A DNA stretch of 64,000 nt from Acholeplasmatales bacterium (lineage in GTDB: Bacteria > Bacillota_I > Bacilli_A > Acholeplasmatales > Anaeroplasmataceae). The stretch spans positions 19,663 to 83,662 of the forward strand of contig JAFSJY010000046.1 in assembly GCA_017449215.1 (NCBI GenBank), written 5' to 3'. Of the stretch, positions 54,220 to 61,944 are shown piece after piece. The notes under the pieces are model-generated. The model was not told the origin of the DNA. It ran no database searches and saw nothing but the letters and a program-made list of their open reading frames with translations. A program made the position numbers and the translations under genes. Each line of letters begins with the position of its first letter. Within the stretch, counting starts at the first letter, position 1.

Positions 54220-55614
54220 ATGAATTTTAAAGTTGAATTACCTACCTTTAATAATAAGTTTTATAATGTTTTAGATTTTGGTGCTAAATCTGATTATGAA
54301 TTTAATAATAAAGATGCTATTCAAAAGGCTATAGATACATGTAATAAGGAAGGTGGAGGAATTGTAGTTGTTCCATCTGGTTTCTATATGAGTGGTCCTA
54401 TCGAAATTAAGTCTAATGTTAATTTACATCTAGAGGAAGGAGCTTATATTAAGTTTACTAAGACAAAGAAAGAATATCCTTTATATTTTACTGAATATGA
54501 AGGAATCGAAAAGATTAGAGCTATATCTCCTGTATCTGCAGTTAATGCAACTAACATTGCGATAACTGGTAAGGGTGTTATGGATGGCTCTGGTGATTTA
54601 TGGAGAGGTATTAAGAAATTTAAGCTTACTGAAAAGGAATGGGAAAGATGCTTAAAGAAATCTCCTTTTGTATTTAAGACAAATGAAACTGAAATATGGT
54701 GTCCTACTGAGACATATTATAATGGTGTATGCGGTAAGGAGCCATCATATGATGATCCTAAGGCACTTGAGATAGCATCTGAATGCTGGGATATGTATAG
54801 ACCAGTATTTATATCATTTAGAAAATGTGACAAGGTATTAATTGAGGGTGTTACATTATCTAATTCACCAGCTTGGAATGTACATCCTTTATATTGTACA
54901 AATTTCACAATGAATAATGCTACAATTAAGAATAAGTTCAGTGCTCAAAATGGTGATGGTATTGATGTTGAATCATGTCAGAATGTAGAAATTGCCAATA
55001 CCGTATTTGAGGTTGGCGATGATGGTATCTGTATTAAGTCTGGAAAGAATAAGAAGGCAAGAGAAACTAAGATTCCAACTAAGAATGTATGGATTCATGA
55101 TTGTAAGGTATTTGACGCTCATGGTGGCTTCGTTGTTGGCTCTGAGATGTCTAGAGGTGTATCTAATATTTTAGTTGAGAATTGTACATTCTCTGGTACT
55201 GATATTGGTATTAGATTTAAGTCAGCACTTGGTCGTGGTGGAGTAGTAGAGGATATTACTATTAAGGATACTAATATGATTAATATTATTGGTGAGGCAA
55301 TGATATTTACAATGGGATATGTTTTAAAGAATATCGAAGATGAAAATGAAGGAGAGGTCACTGTTGAGATGGAGGACGTTCCTGAATTTAAGAATATTAC
55401 AGTTGATAATATTAGATGTAATTCAGCTAAGATTGCTTTAAAGGTTGATGGCCTTCCTCAGCTTCCTATCCATGATATTACAATTAAGAATTCTCAAATA
55501 TCAGCTGATAAGGACTTTGATTTAAAGAAGTGTAATAACATTGTATTAGAAAATACAACAATTAAGATTAATAATAAGGCTGAGCATTACGAGAAGAAGA
55601 TATTTAATGCATAA
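54220..55614 (+). CDS. Glycoside hydrolase family 28 (polygalacturonase-like)
   Basis: A 464-residue beta-helix enzyme. The N-terminus YNVLDFGAKSD...NKDAIQKAIDTC is typical of GH28. The catalytic Asp motifs are NGDGIDVES near residue 246 and VGDDGICIKSG near 266, then GGFVVGSEMSRGV near 304 and IGIRFKSALGRGG near 330. It hydrolyses galacturonides or related pectic linkages. No signal peptide is seen, so it probably cleaves imported oligosaccharides. It is a single gene with AGGAG and a palindromic terminator. Confidence 0.92.
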   Translation: MNFKVELPTFNNKFYNVLDFGAKSDYEFNNKDAIQKAIDTCNKEGGGIVVVPSGFYMSGPIEIKSNVNLHLEEGAYIKFTKTKKEYPLYFTEYEGIEKIRAISPVSAVNATNIAITGKGVMDGSGDLWRGIKKFKLTEKEWERCLKKSPFVFKTNETEIWCPTETYYNGVCGKEPSYDDPKALEIASECWDMYRPVFISFRKCDKVLIEGVTLSNSPAWNVHPLYCTNFTMNNATIKNKFSAQNGDGIDVESCQNVEIANTVFEVGDDGICIKSGKNKKARETKIPTKNVWIHDCKVFDAHGGFVVGSEMSRGVSNILVENCTFSGTDIGIRFKSALGRGGVVEDITIKDTNMINIIGEAMIFTMGYVLKNIEDENEGEVTVEMEDVPEFKNITVDNIRCNSAKIALKVDGLPQLPIHDITIKNSQISADKDFDLKKCNNIVLENTTIKINNKAEHYEKKIFNA

Positions 55615-55616
55615 AG

Positions 55617-55649
55617 AAAAAAGTAGGACAATTGTCCTACTTTATTTTC
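55617..55649 (+). terminator. Palindromic terminator after the GH28 gene
   Basis: AAGTAGGACAATTGTCCTAC is part of a perfect palindrome with A and T flanks. It can serve both this gene and the convergent small gene at 55652. Confidence 0.8.
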
Positions 55650-55651
55650 TC

Positions 55652-55876
55652 TTATAAGTCTAATAATCTTAAAATGCTCTTGTTTAAAATCATGCAAATT
55701 AAGTCGCAAACCCAAAGAATCCAACCACCTAAGAAGATACGGATGATAGCTGCAACATACTTACCCTCTTGAGCTCTTGTGATGATACCACAAACCCAAG
55801 CAGTAATAGGGATAATTGCAAGAATTAAACTAACTAATGGATCTAATCCAAAATAGTCCTTCTTTCCAGATGCCAT
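55652..55876 (-). CDS. Mini membrane protein 1 (two segments)
   Basis: A 74-residue protein with two hydrophobic segments, near residues 14-33 and 44-66, joined by the basic turn ITRAQEGKY. WILWVCDLICMIL resembles the second half of the proteins at 55998-56336 and 56486-56710, so the three appear related. GGAGGC precedes the start. Function is unknown. Confidence 0.75.
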   Translation of the reverse strand: MASGKKDYFGLDPLVSLILAIIPITAWVCGIITRAQEGKYVAAIIRIFLGGWILWVCDLICMILNKSILRLLDL

Positions 55877-55969
55877 TTGAAGTGCCTCCTTCTTTAAATC
55901 TTACTTAATTATAACACGTAAACGTTTGAAATAAAATGCTTTTATGGTATAAAAATCAAAAATTTCAAA

Positions 55970-55992
55970 CAAAAAAGCCTGAAAAGGCTTTA
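55970..55992 (-). terminator. Terminator of mini membrane protein 2
   Basis: On the minus strand AAAGCCT and AGGCTTT enclose a 4-base loop, then TTTTTG. Confidence 0.75.
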
Positions 55993-55997
55993 ATGTT

Positions 55998-56336
55998 TTA
56001 CTCTGCTTTATTTTCTGTTTCTTCAGCCTTTTCCTCTTTCTTAGCTTCATCGTTAGATTCGCTAGAAACAGTTCCAGTTATACCGAAGTTTTCTCCACCA
56101 GGAACGAATAACTTAATCTTATCCTCAGTGATGATGAATACTAAATCAACTACTGATAGAATAAATCCTGTGAATGGAATAATGAAAAGAATCATACCAA
56201 TTAAAGTAGCAGTTTCCTTTGTATCAATGAACTTGAATAAACGATATAAGAAACCAATAATCCAACCCCAGAAAGGAATGAATAATAGTATCTTGACGCC
56301 CTTTGTTTGGTTATCTACCCACTCTGGAAATCCCAT
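55998..56336 (-). CDS. Mini membrane protein 2 with acidic tail
   Basis: A 112-residue protein. Residues 12-72 show the same two-segment plan as its neighbours: ILLFIPFWGWIIGFLYRLFKF and then a hydrophobic stretch with SVVDLVFII. The last 20 residues are Glu, Lys and Ala, ending NKAE, very like the tail of the membrane protein at 43345-44013. AAGGGGG lies 9 bases before ATG. It is divergent from mini membrane protein 3. Confidence 0.75.
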   Translation of the reverse strand: MGFPEWVDNQTKGVKILLFIPFWGWIIGFLYRLFKFIDTKETATLIGMILFIIPFTGFILSVVDLVFIITEDKIKLFVPGGENFGITGTVSSESNDEAKKEEKAEETENKAE

Positions 56337-56485
56337 AAATTTAAGCCCCCTTTATAAATTCACATCCAAAATTATACTACTTTTAAAATATAGTGTAAAT
56401 ATTCCTGAATGTGATTTATTATTGCTTATTGACAATAACTACACAAGAATGTATAAATGTGTATTGAATAAGGAGGGATTTATAT

Positions 56486-56710
56486 ATGGCAAAGTCTTTT
56501 AATAGCTTACCTCGTTTAGTACAAATCATTTTATTATTTATTCCATTTGTTAACTGGGTTGTAGAAATTCTAGTAAGATGGTCTGATGCTTTAAATAGAG
56601 GATCTATCATTCGTCTTTTAATTGCAATCCTAGTTACAATTACTGGCGTATTCTTTGGTATCTTAGATGCTATTTGGTGTCTATTATTCCATCATATGGT
56701 TTTAGCATAA
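56486..56710 (+). CDS. Mini membrane protein 3 (two segments)
   Basis: A 74-residue protein: LVQIILLFIPFVNWVVEILVRW, a short loop, then IIRLLIAILVTITGVFFGILDAIWCLLF. The IPF-x2-W and R pattern and the Asp in the second segment match the two minus-strand neighbours. AGGAGGG precedes the start. Function is unknown. Confidence 0.75.
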   Translation: MAKSFNSLPRLVQIILLFIPFVNWVVEILVRWSDALNRGSIIRLLIAILVTITGVFFGILDAIWCLLFHHMVLA

Positions 56711-56713
56711 TAT

Positions 56714-56737
56714 TAGACCTTCGGGTCTTTTATTTTT
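56714..56737 (+). terminator. Terminator with TTCG tetraloop
   Basis: AGACC-TTCG-GGTCT, followed by TTTATTTTT. Confidence 0.85.
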
Positions 56738-56822
56738 GAAAAAATATTGTTAAATTAACATGATCGTACGTTGATTTTAAATCTACCAAATGTTATAATA
56801 ATTGCAGAATGGTGGTAGAAAA

Positions 56823-57644
56823 ATGAAAAATATAATTGTAAAAGATAAAGTTATAAATATTACTGGAATTGGTGACGATGATTACGTTTCACTAACTGAT
56901 TTGGCTAAATTTTTAAATGAGGATGATCCAAGATATCCGATTCAGAACTGGATGAGATTAAAGGATACGATTGATTTTATTGGTTTATGGGAAATGCTAA
57001 ATAATGATAATTTTAACCGCGTCGAATTCGACGCCTTTAAAAAAGAATCTGGAAGAAATTCTTTTGTAATGACACCAACAAAATGGATTAGTAAAACAAA
57101 TGCTATTGGATTAAAAACTAAGGCTGGTAAATATGGAGGTGGTACATTTGCACATAGAGATATAGCATTAGAATTTGCTAGTTGGATTTCTCCAGAAGTT
57201 AAATTGTACATAATTAAAGAGTTTCAACGCTTAAAAATAGAAGAAAGCGAAGAAATTGAGTGGCAAGGTAAAAGATTATTAACAAAAATTAATTATCTAA
57301 TTCATACTGATGCTATTAAAGAATATTTAATTCCTGTTAACTTAACTGAAGCACAAAAGTCTTTTATATATGCTAGTGAGGCAGACATGCTAAATGTTGC
57401 ATTATTTGGTATGAGAGCTAAAGAATGGAAAGAAAAGAATCTAGATAAAAAAGGTAATATTAGAGATTATGCATCAACTATTGAACTGGCAATTTTATCT
57501 AATCTTGAATATCATAATTCATTATTGTTAAAGGATGGAATTAATCAAAAAGAGAGATTAATTACTTTAAATAATGAAGCCAATAGAGAAAAAGAATTAT
57601 TTAATAAAAACAATGTAAAGGTGATAGAAAGTAAAAATGAGTAA
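56823..57644 (+). CDS. KilA-N domain DNA-binding protein
   Basis: A 273-residue protein. A KilA-N domain spans about residues 1-140: DYVSLTDLAKFL, IQNWMRLKDTIDFIGLWEML, FNRVEFDAFKK (64-74), KWISKTNAIGL, YGGGTFAHRDIALEFASWISPEVKLYIIKEFQRL. The C-terminal half is helical and matches the usual companion region of this family. These proteins come from phage-type antirepressors. The codons for residues 64-73 contain a 32-bp palindrome that recurs at 49.0-49.1 kb. By hand count Lys is about 27 AAA to 6 AAG, opposite to the core genes. It overlaps the next gene by 8 bases. Confidence 0.9.
   Translation: MKNIIVKDKVINITGIGDDDYVSLTDLAKFLNEDDPRYPIQNWMRLKDTIDFIGLWEMLNNDNFNRVEFDAFKKESGRNSFVMTPTKWISKTNAIGLKTKAGKYGGGTFAHRDIALEFASWISPEVKLYIIKEFQRLKIEESEEIEWQGKRLLTKINYLIHTDAIKEYLIPVNLTEAQKSFIYASEADMLNVALFGMRAKEWKEKNLDKKGNIRDYASTIELAILSNLEYHNSLLLKDGINQKERLITLNNEANREKELFNKNNVKVIESKNE
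57011..57042. repeat. KilA-N-type palindrome, copy inside the KilA-N gene
   Basis: Thirty-two bp with 14 of 16 positions paired. The core GCGTCGAATTCGACGC is perfect, and the outer arms are TTTTAA and TTAAAA-like. It encodes FNRVEFDAFK. It differs from intergenic copy 2 by three C/T changes. Confidence 0.7.
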
Positions 57645-57999
57645 TAAACTTGGAAATAAAATAAAAGAAATTAGATTAGAGCAAGGCATGAGCCAAGATG
57701 AATTTGCTAAAGAATTAGGTTATACATCTAAATCAACTGTTAATAAAATTGAAAAAGGTGTTAATGATATGAGCTATGATAAACTCGAATTATTAATTCA
57801 AAAATTTGATCTAGAAGTAAATGAACTTTTTGATAATTTAGCTAAAGATGCTAACGCAACTATATATGAGAATAATAAATTATATAAATTAAGCGTACCA
57901 GTAAATAATACTGAAATAATAAATAAACTCAATAGTGTAGATAATGTCAGTAAATATTTAATAAAATTAATTGAAAAAGATATAAATGAACAAATATGA
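57637..57999 (+). CDS. XRE-family HTH protein paired with KilA-N
   Basis: A 120-residue protein. Residues 5-65 are an HTH_3 domain (IKEIRLEQGMSQDEFAKELGYTSKSTVNKIEKG). The C-terminal 50 residues look helical and may dimerise. It overlaps the KilA-N gene by 8 bases, so the two are translated together. It probably represses the module. It ends in TGA and is AAA-rich for Lys. Confidence 0.88.
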   Translation: MSNKLGNKIKEIRLEQGMSQDEFAKELGYTSKSTVNKIEKGVNDMSYDKLELLIQKFDLEVNELFDNLAKDANATIYENNKLYKLSVPVNNTEIINKLNSVDNVSKYLIKLIEKDINEQI

Positions 58000-58025
58000 T
58001 TTTAGGAAAGTAGTATAAAATTAAT

Positions 58026-58814
58026 ATGAAAAAATATTTTATAACAAGTGATATTCATAGCTTTTATACACCTTTTATAAAAGAATTAAATAGGAAGGGT
58101 TTTGATATCGAAAATGAAGAACATATATTAGTAATATGTGGTGATTTATTTGATAGAGGAAATGAATCATTAAAACTTTATGAATTTATTAAATCAATTC
58201 CTAAAAGCAGAAGAATATTAATACGTGGTAATCATGAATACCTATTTATTGATTTGTTAGGAAAGGATTTGCCAGATTATTATGATCATACTAATGGAAC
58301 TATAAGAACATTAAATGATTTAACGAATAATAGATATGGAAACTTTTGTGATTTGATTACTGACAAAAAATTACATAATGTCAAAAAATGGTTTTTATCA
58401 GATGAATGGATAGACTATTATGAAACAAATAAGTATATTTTTACTCATGCTTTTATTCCTTTGAATATAAATCCTCTTTCATACACTAAACATATGTATA
58501 GTGTTGATACTAGCTTTTTATCATTTAAAGCAAATTGGAGAGAATCTACACCAAAGGAATTTGAAAATGCTACATGGGGTTGCCCTTGGAAGCTTGCAAA
58601 AGCTGGATTAAATAAAACTGGTAAAACAATTGTATGTGGTCACTGGCACACAGCAGATTTTTATAATAATTTAAAGAATTTAAAAGTGAAATATGACTTA
58701 TATGAGAATAATCCTATATTTATATCTAAAAGATATCGAATTATTGGACTAGACGCTTGTACAGCAGCGACCAATAAAGTAAATGTACTTGTGTTTAATG
58801 AAGATGAATTATAA
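58026..58814 (+). CDS. Calcineurin-like metallophosphoesterase
   Basis: A 262-residue phosphoesterase. All metal motifs are present: TSDIHSFYTPF (D-x-H) near residue 7, CGDLFDRGNES (GD-x2-DRG) near 39, RGNHEYLF (GNHE) near 69, THAFIP near 141 and CGHWHTADF (GHxH) near 200. It resembles PrpE and diadenosine tetraphosphatases of the PPP superfamily. It lies 26 bases after the XRE gene with no terminator between, so it may belong to the KilA-N module. The ribosome site is weak. Confidence 0.88.
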   Translation: MKKYFITSDIHSFYTPFIKELNRKGFDIENEEHILVICGDLFDRGNESLKLYEFIKSIPKSRRILIRGNHEYLFIDLLGKDLPDYYDHTNGTIRTLNDLTNNRYGNFCDLITDKKLHNVKKWFLSDEWIDYYETNKYIFTHAFIPLNINPLSYTKHMYSVDTSFLSFKANWRESTPKEFENATWGCPWKLAKAGLNKTGKTIVCGHWHTADFYNNLKNLKVKYDLYENNPIFISKRYRIIGLDACTAATNKVNVLVFNEDEL

Positions 58815-58821
58815 TTTATGC

Positions 58822-58944
58822 TTGATTTAGGTTTTCAAATATGATATATTATAGAGGCTTGACATTAATTTGTCGAGTAAGGCACATTACTCCGCTGACA
58901 ATTTGGGATTATGGTTATGAGTTTTGTTAATAAGGAGAAGACAT
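58822..58944 (+). promoter_or_regulatory. rplS promoter and structured leader (L19-leader candidate)
   Basis: TTGATT (58822), 17 bases, TATATT (58845). The leader then folds as GAGTAA/TTACTC (58875-58892) stacked on TTTGTC/GACAA (58870-58901). A different stem, TTGACA/TGTCGA, uses the same bases. Bacillota rplS mRNAs carry an L19 leader that lets the protein repress itself; position and size fit, but I cannot check the consensus. Confidence 0.5.
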
Positions 58945-59301
58945 ATGGCAAAGGCAAAAGGACAAGCTTTAATTGATGAAATTACAGCTGAATACCTACA
59001 GGATAGACCATCATTCAGACCTGGTGATACTGTAAAGGTATATGTTAAGATTGTTGAAGGTGAAACTCACCGTATCCAAGCATTCGAAGGCTTAGTTATT
59101 AAGAAGCAAGGTGCTGGAATTTGTGAGACTTTCACAGTAAGAAAGATTTCTTACGGTGTTGGTGTTGAGCGTACATTCCCTGTTCACGCACCTGCAATTG
59201 ACAAGATTGAAGTTATTAGAAAAGGTAAAGTACGTCGTGCTAAGTTACATTACATTCGTACATTATCTGCTAAGGCTGCTCGTATCAAGGAACGTAGATA
59301 A
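58945..59301 (+). CDS. rplS: 50S ribosomal protein L19
   Basis: A 118-residue protein at the 30S-50S interface. [29 protein letters not shown] and [24 protein letters not shown] are family signatures, followed by [11 protein letters not shown] at 58945 follows AAGGAGAAG; the longer frame from 58924 lies in the leader. It is monocistronic here, without the usual trmD and rimM neighbours. Confidence 0.97.
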   Translation: MAKAKGQALIDEITAEYLQDRPSFRPGDTVKVYVKIVEGETHRIQAFEGLVIKKQGAGICETFTVRKISYGVGVERTFPVHAPAIDKIEVIRKGKVRRAKLHYIRTLSAKAARIKERR

Positions 59302-59307
59302 TCTTTG

Positions 59308-59335
59308 GACCAGATTTCAAATCTGGTCTTTTTTC
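59308..59335 (+). terminator. Terminator after rplS
   Basis: GACCAGATTT and AAATCTGGTC form a 10-bp stem with a one-base loop as drawn (four in practice), then TTTTTT. Confidence 0.85.
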
Positions 59336-59408
59336 TTTGTTTTAGTCCAAAATGTGATATAATGTTATTAGTTGTAAATTGGTTTTAAACGAATAGGAGG
59401 ATATAAAT

Positions 59409-60470
59409 ATGGCGTTTTATGAGGTCATAAGATATCAATCTGATGTTACAAATTGGTTATTGTATAAGCATCCGGTTGATGAGTTTAATAACAAATCAAG
59501 ACTAATTGTTTCACCTGGACAGGTTGCTATCATTGTTCACAATGGTAAGATTGAAAAGATTTGTGAGGATGGAACATTTAAAATTAATAGTGAGCTATTA
59601 CCATTCCTAAAGGGATTCACTAAAGCATTCTTTGGTGGTAATAACCCATATCCAATTGAAATTTATTTCGTGAATAAGATTTTAAAGCTTAATTGCTATT
59701 GGGGAACTAGTGATCCAATTAAGCTTACAGATCCTAAATATCAAATCGTTATTAATGTTAGAGCTAGAGGTCAGCTAGGATTAAGATTAACTGATTATCA
59801 ATATTTCTATCAAACATTAATAGGAACATTAATGAAGAATAGTTTAATTACATTTGATATTCTTCAAGAATTCTTTAGAGGTAAGACAAATCAAATAGTA
59901 AAGAAGAGATTATCTTCATATATTATTGATAATAAGATTTCATTCCTAGAGATTGAGCCTAAGATTGATGAAATCCAAAAGGCAATTGAAGAGGAATTAA
60001 GAGAAGAGCTAGTACAATTTGGTTTCGATATTGTAAATCTATCTGTTGAATCTATCAATGTACCAGATGCTGACTTCGAAAAGCTTAATGAGATCTTACA
60101 TAAGAAGGCTGAATACGAGCAGCTTGGTGATCAGGTATATCGTACAGCTAGAGGCTATGACGTATTAGAGGCTGGTGCTAATAATAATGGTTCAGCAGCC
60201 GCTATGATGGGTATCGGCATGGGTATGAATATGGGTAACCAAATGAATGGTACATCTATTATTCCACCTGCTCAAAAGGTAGAAGAAAATAAGGAAGCAC
60301 CTGCTGAGAAGTGTCCAAGCTGTGGTGCTATAATAGCACCTAATGCTAAGTTCTGTGCTGAGTGTGGTACTAAGATTCTTAGAAGTTGCCCTGAATGTGG
60401 TACAGCAGTAACATTAAATCAAAAGTTCTGCCCTGAATGTGGTAAGGCATTATATAAGAAGGAGAACTAA
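59409..60470 (+). CDS. SPFH-domain protein with two C-terminal zinc ribbons (YdjI-like)
   Basis: A 353-residue cytosolic protein. Residues 1-250 match the SPFH/virion-core type domain of B. subtilis YdjI: LIVSPGQVAIIVHNGKIEKICEDGTF, then ELVQFGFDIVNLSVESINVP. A Gly/Met-rich linker (MMGIGMGMNMG) leads to two zinc ribbons, CPSCG...CAECG and CPECG...CPECG. YdjI helps place a PspA-like envelope-stress complex at the membrane. It is the first of a three-gene unit with a TM protein and a zinc-ribbon TM protein. Confidence 0.9.
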   Translation: MAFYEVIRYQSDVTNWLLYKHPVDEFNNKSRLIVSPGQVAIIVHNGKIEKICEDGTFKINSELLPFLKGFTKAFFGGNNPYPIEIYFVNKILKLNCYWGTSDPIKLTDPKYQIVINVRARGQLGLRLTDYQYFYQTLIGTLMKNSLITFDILQEFFRGKTNQIVKKRLSSYIIDNKISFLEIEPKIDEIQKAIEEELREELVQFGFDIVNLSVESINVPDADFEKLNEILHKKAEYEQLGDQVYRTARGYDVLEAGANNNGSAAAMMGIGMGMNMGNQMNGTSIIPPAQKVEENKEAPAEKCPSCGAIIAPNAKFCAECGTKILRSCPECGTAVTLNQKFCPECGKALYKKEN

Positions 60471-60472
60471 TT

Positions 60473-60925
60473 ATGGATAGAGGAAAAGTTGGCTTTTTAA
60501 TTAGTAGTGGCTTAGTATTACTAGCTGCATGCATTATTCCTATCTTTATGAATAATGATTTTGAAAGTGGTGCTTTAGTAGCTTATATTATTGCTAAGGT
60601 ATTAATTTGTGGCTTGCTATTGGCAGCTATTATATATAATTTAGTATCTCCAAGCTTTAATGGTAGTAAGGGTTCTATCCTTCTTACAGCTGGAGTATTC
60701 CAATTTGTACCACTTGCTTTAAGATACATATTAAAATCAAATGTTGAATCTAAATATGTATGGTATATTGTTATTTTAGTAGTAACTCTAGCATTTTTTA
60801 CTGCGATAACATTTGGCTTATCAGCTCAAAATAAGAAAATGCTACAAAGAGATGAGATTTCACAGGGTAAGGAAATCGAAGTAAAGGAAGAAAAGAGATT
60901 AGCTACAGATAATAAGGAGGATTAA
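60473..60925 (+). CDS. Four-segment membrane protein next to the SPFH gene
   Basis: A 150-residue protein with hydrophobic segments near residues 8-26, 35-58, 68-85 and 94-116, and a charged C-terminal tail. I know no family for it. It lies two bases after the SPFH gene and 6 before the zinc-ribbon gene, so it should act with them, perhaps as the membrane anchor. Confidence 0.75.
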   Translation: MDRGKVGFLISSGLVLLAACIIPIFMNNDFESGALVAYIIAKVLICGLLLAAIIYNLVSPSFNGSKGSILLTAGVFQFVPLALRYILKSNVESKYVWYIVILVVTLAFFTAITFGLSAQNKKMLQRDEISQGKEIEVKEEKRLATDNKED

Positions 60926-60931
60926 TCTCTT

Positions 60932-61228
60932 ATGAGTAGTAAATATGAATGTCCTAATTGTGGATATGATTTAAATCAGTCTGAAAGAGAATGTAAATAT
61001 TGTGGTTCTTTAAACCAAAACTTTGTGGCTGTTAATCATGTAGTGCCTCAAAGAAATACACCATCAATCCTAAATCAGACTAACAATAATAATCAAGCAA
61101 ATCAGGGAAATACTAATACAAGCACACCACAGCAAAATAGCTTTGGATGCTTGATATTTGTATTATTATTAATATTCTGCTGGCCTGCAGCGATTGTATA
61201 TCTTATAGTTAAGGGACTTGCAAAATAA
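60932..61228 (+). CDS. Zinc-ribbon protein with C-terminal membrane anchor
   Basis: A 98-residue protein. CPNCGYDLNQSERECKYCG is a zinc ribbon at residues 7-25. An Asn/Gln-rich linker follows, and then one hydrophobic segment (LIFVLLLIFCWPAAIVYLIV) near 73-94. A tail-anchored ribbon of this sort fits the SPFH gene upstream. The stop overlaps the cupin start (TAATG). Confidence 0.8.
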   Translation: MSSKYECPNCGYDLNQSERECKYCGSLNQNFVAVNHVVPQRNTPSILNQTNNNNQANQGNTNTSTPQQNSFGCLIFVLLLIFCWPAAIVYLIVKGLAK

Positions 61229-61563
61229 TGATAATAGAATTTGATAAGATTGAAGAAAAGGCAAATGAAAAATTTAATGGTGGAGAAGGCTATTTTAACG
61301 CTAGAATATTTAATGATGGTGTTAATAAGATATTAATGGGTAGATTAGAAAAAAATAATTCTATAGGTCTTCATACACATACTGGCACATCTGAAATCAT
61401 TTATGTAATATCAGGTCGTGGTATCATGACTACAGATGGTAAGGAAGAGGTATTAACAGCAGGTATGGTTACTTATTGCGAAATGGGTCATAATCATACA
61501 TTTAAAAATGTTGATGATGAGGATTTAAGATTTTTCGCAGTAGTTCCTAATCATAATGTATAG
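61228..61563 (+). CDS. Cupin-domain protein
   Basis: A 111-residue single-domain cupin. Motif 1 is GLHTHTGTSEIIYVISGRG, with two His and a Glu as metal ligands. Motif 2 is MVTYCEMGHNHTFKN, with a His. Small cupins of this sort bind metal and sugars or act as sensors; the substrate is unknown. Translation is coupled to the zinc-ribbon gene, and an HTH gene follows 8 bases later. Confidence 0.88.
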   Translation: MIIEFDKIEEKANEKFNGGEGYFNARIFNDGVNKILMGRLEKNNSIGLHTHTGTSEIIYVISGRGIMTTDGKEEVLTAGMVTYCEMGHNHTFKNVDDEDLRFFAVVPNHNV

Positions 61564-61571
61564 GAGATTAT

Positions 61572-61931
61572 ATGACTGTCGATAGAATTACTGATTATGG
61601 TAAGTTTGCTAGAGATTTAAGAAAGAATAGAAAGGAAAACCTTAATATCATGGCTTCTAAGCTTGATGTTTCTATTTCCTTCCTATCATCCCTAGAATCA
61701 GGTAAAAAGCTTGTTCCTAAGGATTTTGCAGATAAAATGATATCTGTATATAGCTTAGATGAAATTCAAAAAAATAGGCTATTAAACGCTATTGAATTAA
61801 CTAATAATAAAACTATTATTAAATTAAATAGCTTATCACCTATAAAGAAGAATTTAATTTTAAATCTTGCAAGAAATATTGATAAGATATCTGATGAAAA
61901 AGCAGGAGAAATGCTTAATTTATTAAAATAG
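61572..61931 (+). CDS. XRE-family HTH regulator
   Basis: A 119-residue protein. Residues 8-60 contain an HTH (LRKNRKENLNIMASKLDVSISFLSSLESGKKLVP). The remaining half is helical and ends in KAGEMLNLLK. Together with the cupin just upstream it makes a possible split sensor-regulator pair. Two terminators in a row follow. Confidence 0.85.
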   Translation: MTVDRITDYGKFARDLRKNRKENLNIMASKLDVSISFLSSLESGKKLVPKDFADKMISVYSLDEIQKNRLLNAIELTNNKTIIKLNSLSPIKKNLILNLARNIDKISDEKAGEMLNLLK

Positions 61932-61944
61932 TATAATTTTGAGA

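Noticed and set aside
55936..56502. Long plus-strand frame of 188 codons
   Set aside because: It is antisense to mini membrane protein 2, has no ribosome site and no domain-like sequence.
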